A stretch of DNA of 64,000 nucleotides. Source: Actinoplanes sandaracinus. GTDB lineage: Bacteria; Actinomycetota; Actinomycetes; Mycobacteriales; Micromonosporaceae. A model generated the notes under the pieces. That model saw only the letters and a program-made list of their open reading frames with translations, was not told the DNA's origin and made no database searches. The position numbers and the translations under genes were made by a program. The stretch covers positions 79,078-143,077 of the forward strand of contig NZ_JASCTH010000018.1 of the NCBI RefSeq assembly GCF_030009775.1, read 5' to 3'. This document shows, piece by piece, positions 9,449 to 16,769 of this stretch (position 1 is its first letter; every line of letters begins with the position of its first letter).

Positions 9449-10392
9449 CACCCACCGACGATCTGTACGTGCTCTATCGAGGGCCGCTCGCGAGCTGCAA
9501 CTACGACTGCCCGTACTGCCCGTTCGCGAAGCGGGTCGACCCGCCGGAGCTGCTGCGCGCCGACCGGGCCGACCTCGAACGGTTCGCCGGCTGGGTGGAG
9601 GCCACCACCGACCGCCGGCTGTCGGTGCTGTTCACCCCGTGGGGCGAAGGGCTGACCCGCTCCTGGTACAGGGACACGATCGTCCGCCTGTCTCACCTGC
9701 CGCACGTGGCGCGGGTCGCGATCCAGACCAACCTGGCCGCCCGCACCGGCTGGCTCGCCGAGGCGAACCCGCGGGTCGCGGCGTTGTGGGCGACCTACCA
9801 TCCGGGTCAGGTGCGGCGCGAGACGTTCCTCGACCGCTGCCGTGACCTTCTCGCGCGGGGCGTCCGCTTCTCGGTGGGAGTCGTCGGGCTGCCCGAGCAC
9901 CACGACGAGGCCGTGGCGTTGCGGGCCGCCCTTCCGCCCGCGGTCTACCTGTGGGTCAACGCCGCCGACGGCCACGTCTACACCGGGGAGGAGGAGCGCC
10001 GCTGGACCGCCCTGGACCCGCGGTTCGGCGACAGCGTCCGCCCGCACGCGTCGCTCGGCCTGCCGTGTCACGCCGGGGAGACCGCCATCTCGGTCCTCGG
10101 GGACGGCACGGTGCGCCGCTGCCATTTCATCCCGGCCCCGATCGGCAACCTCTACGACGGGACCTGGCGGGCGGCTCTGCGTCCGCGGGCCTGCACCAAC
10201 TCCCTCTGCGACTGCCATATCGGCTATGTGCATCTGAAGTCGCTGCGCCTCCGCGACGTCTACGCCGACGGTCTCCTCGAACGCATTCCCGTCGCGTGGC
10301 CCCTCCCTTCATCCGCACTTCCACTCCCGATCGTGGCGGCGCGCTGTCCGGGTGCGCATCCCCCACCACCGGCCCGGAGCCGGCCGGCATGA
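9445..10392 (+). CDS. STM4011 family radical SAM protein
   Basis: A 315-residue radical SAM enzyme with cluster cysteines C18, C22 and C25 (CNYDCPYC). Further cysteines near the C-terminus (LGLPCHAGE, VRRCHFI, ACTNSLCDCHIGY) look like a SPASM/twitch-type auxiliary cluster site, as in enzymes acting on peptides or large substrates. The ATG overlaps the STM4012-like stop by four bases. The last 25-30 residues after VAWP are Pro/Ala-rich and look like a non-conserved extension, perhaps read-through of what was intergenic DNA. It is the last strictly overlapping gene of the operon; the kinase gene downstream starts 31 bases later. The substrate is unknown. Confidence 0.86.
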   Translation: MTPTDDLYVLYRGPLASCNYDCPYCPFAKRVDPPELLRADRADLERFAGWVEATTDRRLSVLFTPWGEGLTRSWYRDTIVRLSHLPHVARVAIQTNLAARTGWLAEANPRVAALWATYHPGQVRRETFLDRCRDLLARGVRFSVGVVGLPEHHDEAVALRAALPPAVYLWVNAADGHVYTGEEERRWTALDPRFGDSVRPHASLGLPCHAGETAISVLGDGTVRRCHFIPAPIGNLYDGTWRAALRPRACTNSLCDCHIGYVHLKSLRLRDVYADGLLERIPVAWPLPSSALPLPIVAARCPGAHPPPPARSRPA

Positions 10393-10423
10393 CCGCGGGC
10401 TCCGGCGGAGAAGGGACCATCGG

Positions 10424-11329
10424 ATGATCAAGGTGCCGGAAGAGTTCGCGCGGTGGCGCACCCGGGTCGACGGGGAAGCCGGCCGGGAATGGTTGCGGTC
10501 GCTTCCCGCGCTGGTGGAGCGGCTGGCCGCGCGATGGGACCTCACCGTCGACGACGCCGAACCGCTGCACGGTGGACTCGGGCTGGTGGTGCTGGCCCGT
10601 CGCGAGGGGCAACGACTGGCGCTGAAGCTGAGCCGCCCGGGCGGGCCCGTCACGGACGAGGTCGCGGCATTGCGGGCGTGGGACGGCCGCGGGGCGGTGC
10701 ACCTGCTGGACGCCGAGCCGGAGGCGGGCGCGCTGCTGCTGGAACGGCTCGACCACACCCGGTCGCTACGCGTGCTGCCCCTGTGGGAGGCCGCGGAGAT
10801 CGCCGGTGCTCTGATCCGTACGCTCGCCGTAGCCCCTCCCGCGGGGCTGCGCACCCTGACCGAGATCGCCGCCGGGACAGCGGACCACCTGACCCGGCGC
10901 CAGCAGGCTCTCGGCGACCCGGTTCCGGCACGGTGGATGCGAATGGCCCTGCGGTACGCGAGTGAGCTCCCGTCAGCCGGCGACCAGGCGCTGGTGCACG
11001 CCGACCTGCACTACGGCAACGTGCTGGCCGGGACACGGCAGCCGTGGCTCGCCACCGATCCTCGCGCTGTCCAGGGCGTTGCCGAGTATTCGGTGCCTGA
11101 ACTGATGTGGACCCGTGCCGACGAGATGCACACGCACGCCGACGTGCGCCGCCTGCTCGACCTCATCGTCGCGGCCGCGGAACTGGATGCCGGACTCGCG
11201 TACGGCTGGGTCGTCACCCGCTGCGTCGATTACTGGCTGTGGGGCCTCGAACGCGGACTCACCGTCGACCCGGCCCGTTGCGAGGCAATCCTCGGCGCCC
11301 TGATCCCCGGATCACGGTGGGCGCGCTGA
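10424..11329 (+). CDS. APH(6)-like aminoglycoside/hydroxyurea phosphotransferase family protein
   Basis: A 301-residue kinase of the streptomycin 6-phosphotransferase (APH(6)) and hydroxyurea phosphotransferase family. The catalytic loop (ALVHADLHYGNVLAG) and a following metal-binding region (ATDPRAVQG) are present, along with an N-terminal glycine-rich loop (LHGGLGLVVLA) and a lysine in RLALKLS. Proteins of this family in actinomycetes have varied small-molecule substrates, and resistance cannot be assumed. The ATG at 10424 has a GAGAAGGGA ribosome-binding site. The gap to the radical SAM gene is only 31 bases, so it may be a sixth gene of the operon. A stem-loop at 11401-11447 ends the transcript. 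Confidence 0.82.
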   Translation: MIKVPEEFARWRTRVDGEAGREWLRSLPALVERLAARWDLTVDDAEPLHGGLGLVVLARREGQRLALKLSRPGGPVTDEVAALRAWDGRGAVHLLDAEPEAGALLLERLDHTRSLRVLPLWEAAEIAGALIRTLAVAPPAGLRTLTEIAAGTADHLTRRQQALGDPVPARWMRMALRYASELPSAGDQALVHADLHYGNVLAGTRQPWLATDPRAVQGVAEYSVPELMWTRADEMHTHADVRRLLDLIVAAAELDAGLAYGWVVTRCVDYWLWGLERGLTVDPARCEAILGALIPGSRWAR

Positions 11330-11400
11330 CCGCGCTGGTGTGGTGATCTCCCACCCGATCGGTCATCGGTGCGGACGCGATCGTCCTGATCCGCGGTTGG

Positions 11401-11447
11401 GAAGGGTGTTGATGTCCGTCGTCACCGACTGATCATCGACACCCTTC
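11401..11447. terminator. Stem-loop between convergent genes
   Basis: Two 14-base arms (11401-11414 and 11434-11447) pair with one mismatch around a 19-base loop. The structure lies between the convergent APH-like and secreted Pro-rich protein genes, so it could stop transcription from both sides. There is no U-tract, as is common in actinomycetes. Confidence 0.55.
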
Positions 11448-11541
11448 ACCTTTGACGCCGACCGCCCACCGGGCATCGCAGTCGACGCGTGTACAGCCGT
11501 TGTGCACCTCGAGTGGCTGAGCAGTTACGGGAATACTCGTC

Positions 11542-12219
11542 TCAGCTCGGGATGACCGGCCGGCCGTACGGGTCGAGCGGGTAGGTGGCTCCGCCGCCCG
11601 CCGGGTAGACGCGGTGGCAGCCGCGTAGCCCCGGGTACCGGGCGTACCCGGGAGGACAGGGCGCGAGCCTCGGCCGGGCCGGTTGCATGTACGGGGAGAC
11701 GGGCCGCGGCGGATAGGCGGGCCGGGCCGCCGGGTAGTAGGGCTCCACCTGGTTGGGGTAGTAGCCCGGGTAGACCGGTCGTGGCTGGACGGGCTGCGTC
11801 TGCTGATAGACCGGCGGGGCGGGCTGAGCGGGCGGGGCGGGCTGAGCGGGCGGGGCGGGCTGAGCGGGCGGGGCCGGCCTGCCGAGGGTGCCCGACTGCG
11901 GCGGAGCCGGTTGTCCGAGGGTGCCCGGTTGCCGCTGGACGGGCGCCGGCTCGGCTGGAGGCGCGGGCGGGTTGTTCTCGGTCTCCAACTTTTGGCCCAG
12001 ATAGTCGAGAGGCGCGTTGCCGACGTTGGTGGCCAGCTCGTTCCCCTCCTTCAATACCTTGACACCTTTCGATGTAGTGTCCACGGCTTGCTTGCAGGCT
12101 TGGCCCAGAAGGCCGCCACCGCAGGGGCCAGCGGGTGTCGCGGCAGCCGGCCCCGCTCCGATCGCCGCGCCCGCGAGGAGGCCGATTCCGGCCGCCAACG
12201 CCCGGGTCAACGTGTTCAT
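11542..12219 (-). CDS. Secreted proline-rich repeat protein
   Basis: A 225-residue protein with a signal peptide (MNTLTRALAAGIGLLAGAA, cleavage near AAATPAG). The mature part has a short Cys-containing segment, then a Pro/Ala/Gln-rich region with four APPAQP-type hexapeptides, then a Tyr/Pro-rich region (YPGYYPNQ) and a C-terminal part with two cysteines. The ATG at 12219 has an AAAGGCGG ribosome-binding site; the frame extends upstream to 12291 but without one. The composition suggests an extended cell-wall-associated or secreted protein. I do not recognise a family. Confidence 0.72.
   Translation of the reverse strand: MNTLTRALAAGIGLLAGAAIGAGPAAATPAGPCGGGLLGQACKQAVDTTSKGVKVLKEGNELATNVGNAPLDYLGQKLETENNPPAPPAEPAPVQRQPGTLGQPAPPQSGTLGRPAPPAQPAPPAQPAPPAQPAPPVYQQTQPVQPRPVYPGYYPNQVEPYYPAARPAYPPRPVSPYMQPARPRLAPCPPGYARYPGLRGCHRVYPAGGGATYPLDPYGRPVIPS
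11813..11875. repeat. 18-bp tandem repeat in the Pro-rich gene
   Basis: Three perfect 18-bp units (GGCGGGGCGGGCTGAGCG on the plus strand) and a partial fourth. They encode the APPAQP hexapeptide repeats on the minus strand. Exact DNA identity suggests recent slippage expansion. Confidence 0.85.
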
Positions 12220-12604
12220 GGTGGTCCGCCTTTCGGGGTGGGTAGTTCCTCCGGATGGCAGTCCACCACCTGTTTTCGGGCGTCGTTTCACATTCGGTGA
12301 GGGGTCGGCCGTTCAGCCATGCTGGGATCGGCTGAACGGGTTGCCACCAGGGGGCCAGGCCGTGGGCCCGCGACCGGGCCCGACACACTCAAGCGGCTCA
12401 TCTCCGGAGCGGGGCCGTCGGCCACGACGAAGCGGATCCCCTTCGAGACGCCGCGGTCGGCGAGGCGATGCGCGACGGCGACGGCCGGCTGACGCCCCCT
12501 ACCACCCGCCGGCGAGATCGGACGGGTATCGAGGTTACCGGGCCATACCCGTCGCCGGGCGTGCCTCTCCGCCCGCAACGGGGAACACCCACGGAGAACG
12601 CGGG
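12220..12604. other. Intergenic region upstream of the Pro-rich protein gene
   Basis: About 385 bases between two genes on the same strand. No credible coding sequence is visible. It must hold the promoter of the secreted protein gene, but no clear -35/-10 pair stands out. Confidence 0.5.
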
Positions 12605-13762
12605 TCAGGTCTGGACCAGCGGCCGGTATTCGTCGCCGGTGAGGCCGAAGGTCCAGGCCACGCCCTCGCGGGCGGTACGGGTCCGTGGTGGGACGCGCAG
12701 CCAGTAGACGCGGCTGGTGCCGTCGGGCTCCGGCGTGGAGTTGACCACCTCGACCATGACCAGAGGCTCGTCGCCGGGAAGGTCGAGCCACCACAGGGTG
12801 CCTGTCTCGTCGGAGCCCATGTCGCGGGCGCCGGCCTCGCGCAGATAGCGCTCGTAGCCGAAGTGCTCCAGCATCACGCGACGGATCTCGGCGTTCTCCT
12901 CCCGGCGGATGCGGTCCACCGTCAGAGCCGGCAACTCGGCGGCCAGCGAGACCGGGATGGGCATGCCGCGCCAGGCCCACAGGCCGTAGCCGTCGGGGAA
13001 CTCCATGGCCGCGCCCTCACCGCGGTGCAGACGGCCGACGTTGTCACGGGCCAGCGACACCGGACGGTCGGTCAGCACGGCGGCCCGCTCGTTCGCCCAC
13101 CACCAGCCGGCGTGCCGGGCCACCTCGGCGAGGCCGGTCAGGCCGGCTGTCAGCCCGGCGCCCGGGCAGAGACGGTCGGCGGCCTCGAAGGTGGACAGCC
13201 AGGTGCCGTCATGCTGGCCGTAGATGGCGTCGAGCACCGGCACGCGCACCGCGCGGCCGTCGTCGCCCGGGAAGTCGGTGGCCAGGTCTTCGCCGAGCCG
13301 CAGGCGCAACCGGGCGGCGAGCTGGTCCATCACCAGCACCCACGAGCGGCGGCCGGCGGCGGCGGTGAGCTGGGCCCAGCCGTCGGCGCCGAGGATCTCC
13401 ACGGCCGCCTTACGAGCGGCCGCCCACGGCTCGGTGCGCACCTGGCGGCGCAGCGACCGGCCGGCGGTCTCACCCGGGAGCCGGCCTTGGCCGCGCAGCT
13501 CGGCGTGCACCTCGACGAACCAGGCCGGGGCGTCCGGGCCGGGCGCGGCGGCTCCGGACAGCAGCGCCACGGCCGCCGCGCCGGCGCGGGGCGAGCCGAA
13601 CCAGTAGATCCGCTCGGGCGCCGGGGCTCCGGCCAGCCGGTATGCCTCTCGCACCCCCGCCTCGGCGGCCGGGCGATCGGCGGCGCCGGTCTCGACCGCG
13701 GCGGCCAGCCACTGGTCCTCGACGGCCGCGGCCATCGCCTCCTGAGCGTGACTCAGCTTCAT
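12605..13762 (-). CDS. DUF6745-like protein of unknown function
   Basis: A 385-residue soluble protein. Recognisable family features are LDAIYGQHDGTWL in the middle and VVNSTPEPDGTSRVYWLRVPP followed by TAREGVAWTFGL at the C-terminus, all typical of the DUF6745 family in actinobacteria and cyanobacteria. The ATG at 13762 has a GGGGGAG ribosome-binding site; a start 33 bases upstream is less likely. No catalytic motif is evident. It lies downstream of a small protein gene on the same strand that often accompanies this family, so the two probably work together. The function is unknown. Confidence 0.7.
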   Translation of the reverse strand: MKLSHAQEAMAAAVEDQWLAAAVETGAADRPAAEAGVREAYRLAGAPAPERIYWFGSPRAGAAAVALLSGAAAPGPDAPAWFVEVHAELRGQGRLPGETAGRSLRRQVRTEPWAAARKAAVEILGADGWAQLTAAAGRRSWVLVMDQLAARLRLRLGEDLATDFPGDDGRAVRVPVLDAIYGQHDGTWLSTFEAADRLCPGAGLTAGLTGLAEVARHAGWWWANERAAVLTDRPVSLARDNVGRLHRGEGAAMEFPDGYGLWAWRGMPIPVSLAAELPALTVDRIRREENAEIRRVMLEHFGYERYLREAGARDMGSDETGTLWWLDLPGDEPLVMVEVVNSTPEPDGTSRVYWLRVPPRTRTAREGVAWTFGLTGDEYRPLVQT

Positions 13763-13932
13763 TTCCCACTCCCCCACAGTCCGCGTTCGGCTCACTCATG
13801 ACCGGCTCGACAACGAGCCGCCGACATCCCACCCGCGCCCACACCACACACCGCCGGCGCGATGACGAACGGCCGTAACCCACTCCGCGACCCCGCTCGG
13901 TCGCCGTCACCTCGATGACGGACGGCGGAACT

Positions 13933-14020
13933 GTCAGTCCGCGACCGCGCGGAAGGCGCGGCATGGCTCGGCCGGCGCCGGCGCATTACGTCCGTCAGTC
14001 CGCGACCGCGCGGAAGGCGC
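13933..14020. repeat. 27-bp direct repeat duplicating a gene's 3' end
   Basis: A 27-bp sequence at 13994-14020, which encodes the last residues (AFRAVAD) and stop of the small gene on the minus strand, is repeated exactly at 13933-13959 in the downstream spacer. Confidence 0.85.
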
Positions 14021-14312
14021 CCGGGATGTACTCCCGCTGGCGGATCACCCGATAGTGACCGGACGGCAGCGAGATCGGCCCGTGCTCCTCGTGAGTCACC
14101 CGGCCGTGCCCTGGCACGTCGAGGAACATCCGCTCCGGATCGTCGAGGTCGGCGATCAGCCGCAACCCCGGCCCGCCGACGACGTGGGCGTGACCGGTCG
14201 CCTCGCCGCGCGCCAGCACCATCCGCCCGCGCCGGTCGCGGGGAACCGGCGCGCACGCCGGCACCTCGGCCTGCGCCACCGGAATGATCAGCACGTCGCC
14301 CTGCCGGTACAT
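13995..14312 (-). CDS. Small conserved protein, DUF6745 companion
   Basis: A 105-residue protein beginning MYRQGDVLIIPV, with a central RDRRGRMVLARGEATGHAHVV segment and a C-terminal THEEHGPISLPSGHYRVIRQREY. The His-rich middle (ATGHAH, THEEH) could bind metal, but this is an inference. The ATG at 14312 has a GGGAGG ribosome-binding site. Proteins with this pattern are commonly encoded next to DUF6745 proteins, as here (232-base gap, same strand). The function is unknown. Confidence 0.68.
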   Translation of the reverse strand: MYRQGDVLIIPVAQAEVPACAPVPRDRRGRMVLARGEATGHAHVVGGPGLRLIADLDDPERMFLDVPGHGRVTHEEHGPISLPSGHYRVIRQREYIPGAFRAVAD

Positions 14313-14404
14313 CGGACCTCCCGAAGAGTTCGACCCTGTCGCGCCCCGGACGCTACCGACGGGGTATGACACTTTCGGCCGACCCTCGCCCGACCTGGGC
14401 GAAA

Positions 14405-14527
14405 GCCGTCAGCCGGCGGCCCGGGAGAAAGCACGCCAGGCCAAAGCCGGGCGAAGCCGTCAGCCGGCGGCCCGGGAGAAAGCACGCCGGGCCAGAGCCG
14501 GGCGAAGCCGTCAGCCGGCGGCCCGGG
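14405..14527. repeat. 51-bp tandem repeat overlapping a response regulator 3' end
   Basis: Copies begin at 14405, 14456 and 14507. The first two are near-identical 51-bp units, and the third is partial and runs into the coding end of the response regulator. The shared core (GCCGTCAGCCGGCGGCCCGG) encodes the regulator's last codons and stop on the minus strand. Confidence 0.85.
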
Positions 14528-15176
14528 GCGAGACCAGGCCGGACTCGTAGGCGATGACCACCAGTTGCGCGCGGTCCCGGGCGTGCAGCTTGGTCATCGC
14601 GCGGTTGATGTGGGTCTTGGCGGTCACCGGGCTGATCACCATGCGGGCGGCGATCTGATCGTTGGCCAGGCCCCGCGCGGCCAGGACGACCGCCTCCCGC
14701 TCCCGGTTCGTCAGCTGGCTCAGGACGGCGGCGGTGTCCGCGGGCGGCGGCTGGGTGACGTACCGGTCGATCAGTTTGCGGGTGATCGAAGGCGCGAGCA
14801 GCGCGTCTCCGCGCGCGGCGACCCGGACGGCGTGCAGGAAGTCCTCCGGCTCGATGTCCTTGACGAGGTAGCCGGCCGCTCCGGCGCGCAGCGCGTCGAA
14901 GACGTACTCGTCGAAGCCGTAGTTGGTCAGGATCACCACGTGCACCCCGGCCAGGGCCGGGTCCGCGGCGATACGGCGGGTCGCCTCGATGCCGTCGACC
15001 AGCGGCATCTGGACGTCGAGCAGCGCGAGGTCGGGTAGGTGCCGCCGGGCCAGGTCGACGGCCTCGCCGCCGTCGGCGGCCTCGGCCACCACCTCGATGT
15101 CGTCCTCGGCGTCGAGCAGGGCGCGGAACCCGCTGCGGATGAGCGGCTGGTCGTCGGCGAGCAGGACACGGATCAC
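14511..15176 (-). CDS. NarL/FixJ family response regulator
   Basis: A 221-residue LuxR-type response regulator. The receiver domain has acidic residues in LLADDQP, phospho-acceptor Asp54 in LALLDVQMP and a lysine in YLVKDIEP. The C-terminal HTH (about 150-215) shows LTNREREAVVLAARGLANDQIAARM. The start overlaps the kinase stop by four bases (ATGA), so the two genes form one operon. Likely targets are its own promoter and the small membrane protein gene beyond it, where a perfect inverted repeat lies. The stop codon falls inside the third copy of the 51-bp tandem repeat. Confidence 0.93.
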   Translation of the reverse strand: MIRVLLADDQPLIRSGFRALLDAEDDIEVVAEAADGGEAVDLARRHLPDLALLDVQMPLVDGIEATRRIAADPALAGVHVVILTNYGFDEYVFDALRAGAAGYLVKDIEPEDFLHAVRVAARGDALLAPSITRKLIDRYVTQPPPADTAAVLSQLTNREREAVVLAARGLANDQIAARMVISPVTAKTHINRAMTKLHARDRAQLVVIAYESGLVSPRAAG

Positions 15177-16279
15177 GGCACCCGCTCCACGGGCAGTTCC
15201 GCCTCGACGGTGAAGCCACCCTCGTCACGCGCCGACGCGCGCAGCCGCCCGCCGAGGGCCGTCACCCGTTCCCGCATGCCGAGCAGGCCGACGCCGGGCA
15301 CCGGCTGCGACTCGGGAGTGGCCCGGCCGTCGTCGTCGACCCGCACGGCGACCGCGCCGGGGCGGTAGTCGATCCGGACCGACGCGGTCGCGGCCGCCGC
15401 GTGCCGGGCGACGTTGGTCAGTGACTCCTGCACGATCCGGTAGGCGGTGCGGTCCACGGTCGCGGGCACGCCGGCCCGGTCGCCCTCGATCGTGCACGTC
15501 GCGTCCAGCCCGGCCGCCCGGGCCCGCTGCACCAGATCGGGGATCTGCGCTATCCCGTACCCCGGTGTCTTGTCGTCGTCGCGCAGTGCCTCCAGCGTCG
15601 CCCGCAGCTCCCGGGCCGCTTCGCGGCCGGCGTCGCGGATCGCCAGGAGCACGTCCGGCACCGGTTCACCCTTCTTCCGAGCGAGGTGTACGGCCACCTC
15701 GGCCTGCACCTTGATCACCGAGATCTGGTGGGTCAGTGAGTCGTGCAGTTCCCGGGCGATGTGCAGGCGCTCCTCGTCGGCGCGGCGCAGGGCGCTCTCC
15801 TCCCGGGTGCGCTCGGCCTCGTCGGCCCGGCGCTCGGCCTGGCGCAACGCCTCGCCCGCCGCGCCCGCGGCGATCAGCCAGGCCAGTTCCAGGACGCTCC
15901 GGGACCGCTGGAACACGTCGTCGAAGCCGGCGAGCATCGCGGTGAGCGGCAGGGCCACCAGCATGGCGACGCTGGTCGCCACGGTCGCGGCGAGGCGCCC
16001 GGCACGGACCGCCGCGTAGACCGCGACCAGGTAGGCGACGGCGAACACCGGGAAGCCGGCGGCCTGGTAGCCGACCGCACAGACTCCGGTGACGATCAGG
16101 ACGGCGACCGGAGCGATCCGGCGTACGGCCAGAGCCAGCCCACCGGCGGCCAGCAGCGCGTAGCCGAGCGCCTCGGGCCCCGCGCCGGAACGCTCCCCGG
16201 AAAGCCCGTTCACCAGCAGGATCGCCGCCACGCCGACGGCGATCGCCCCGTCCCGCAGATCGATCCGTCCACCACTCAT
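15173..16279 (-). CDS. NarL-type sensor histidine kinase
   Basis: A 368-residue HisKA_3 family kinase. The N-terminal 145 residues form four to six membrane segments with almost no extracellular loop, so it may sense a membrane or intramembrane signal. A coiled coil (145-170) precedes the dimerisation/phospho-acceptor motif LHIARELHDSLTHQISV (His179). The HATPase domain ends with GVGLLGMRERVTALGG. It is upstream of and translationally coupled to its cognate response regulator. The first 14 bases upstream contain no clear ribosome-binding site beyond a short purine stretch. Confidence 0.92.
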   Translation of the reverse strand: MSGGRIDLRDGAIAVGVAAILLVNGLSGERSGAGPEALGYALLAAGGLALAVRRIAPVAVLIVTGVCAVGYQAAGFPVFAVAYLVAVYAAVRAGRLAATVATSVAMLVALPLTAMLAGFDDVFQRSRSVLELAWLIAAGAAGEALRQAERRADEAERTREESALRRADEERLHIARELHDSLTHQISVIKVQAEVAVHLARKKGEPVPDVLLAIRDAGREAARELRATLEALRDDDKTPGYGIAQIPDLVQRARAAGLDATCTIEGDRAGVPATVDRTAYRIVQESLTNVARHAAAATASVRIDYRPGAVAVRVDDDGRATPESQPVPGVGLLGMRERVTALGGRLRASARDEGGFTVEAELPVERVP

Positions 16280-16334
16280 GCGGGCACCCTAACGCCGACG
16301 GCGGCCGCGGCGAGTCGTGCGGATGTGGGCGTGC

Positions 16335-16360
16335 GCGTCTACCACGGACGCGGTAGACGC
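16335..16360. promoter_or_regulatory. Perfect inverted repeat in a divergent promoter region
   Basis: Nine-base arms GCGTCTACC and GGTAGACGC (16335-16343 and 16352-16360) are separated by 8 bases. The site lies between the two-component operon (minus) and the small membrane protein gene (plus). It is a plausible operator for the neighbouring LuxR-type regulator. Confidence 0.5.
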
Positions 16361-16472
16361 GGTGTTCCTGCCACGCCCGCGGCAGTGTCAGGTGTCCACG
16401 CCTGTACGACGCGGCCGGGCCGGTGCGGCAGACACGATCGGTCCACAACAATCCGAACAACCGGAGGAAATC

Positions 16473-16769
16473 GTGTCCACCTTCACCCCTGAACGTCTCA
16501 TCGGCGCCGTGGCCGCGCTGGCGGCCCTGGCCGGAGTGATCGCCGGCGTCCTGGCACTGACCCGCCCCGCCCGGCGGCGGCCGATGATCGCCCTGGTGAC
16601 GGGTGTGTTCGGCATCGTGGTCGGCGGGCTGGTGGTGGTGACCGCCGACGGTGGTCCCGGCACCGGCAACGGCATCGTCGGCGGGTGGGCGGCCGTCGTG
16701 CTCGGTCTGATCGCCACCGCCATGGGAGGCCTCACGATGTCGCGCCCCGGCCGGCTCACCCGACGTTGA
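16473..16769 (+). CDS. Small membrane protein, DUF6223-like
   Basis: A 98-residue protein with three hydrophobic segments (about 8-26, 38-57 and 68-86). The loop VVVTADGGPGTGNGIVGGW is the signature I associate with the DUF6223 family. The GTG at 16473 has a GGAGGA ribosome-binding site ten bases upstream. It is divergent from the two-component system, with an inverted repeat between them, so it is a likely regulon member. Its 3' end overlaps the convergent kinase gene by 14 bases. The function is unknown. Confidence 0.72.
   Translation: MSTFTPERLIGAVAALAALAGVIAGVLALTRPARRRPMIALVTGVFGIVVGGLVVVTADGGPGTGNGIVGGWAAVVLGLIATAMGGLTMSRPGRLTRR

Noticed and set aside
10424..11329. A streptomycin resistance gene
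   Set aside because: The family match is clear, but chromosomal members in actinomycetes have diverse substrates; resistance cannot be claimed from sequence.
14405..14527. Repeats as a CRISPR array
   Set aside because: The units are directly adjacent without unique spacers and overlap a coding end. They are a tandem duplication.
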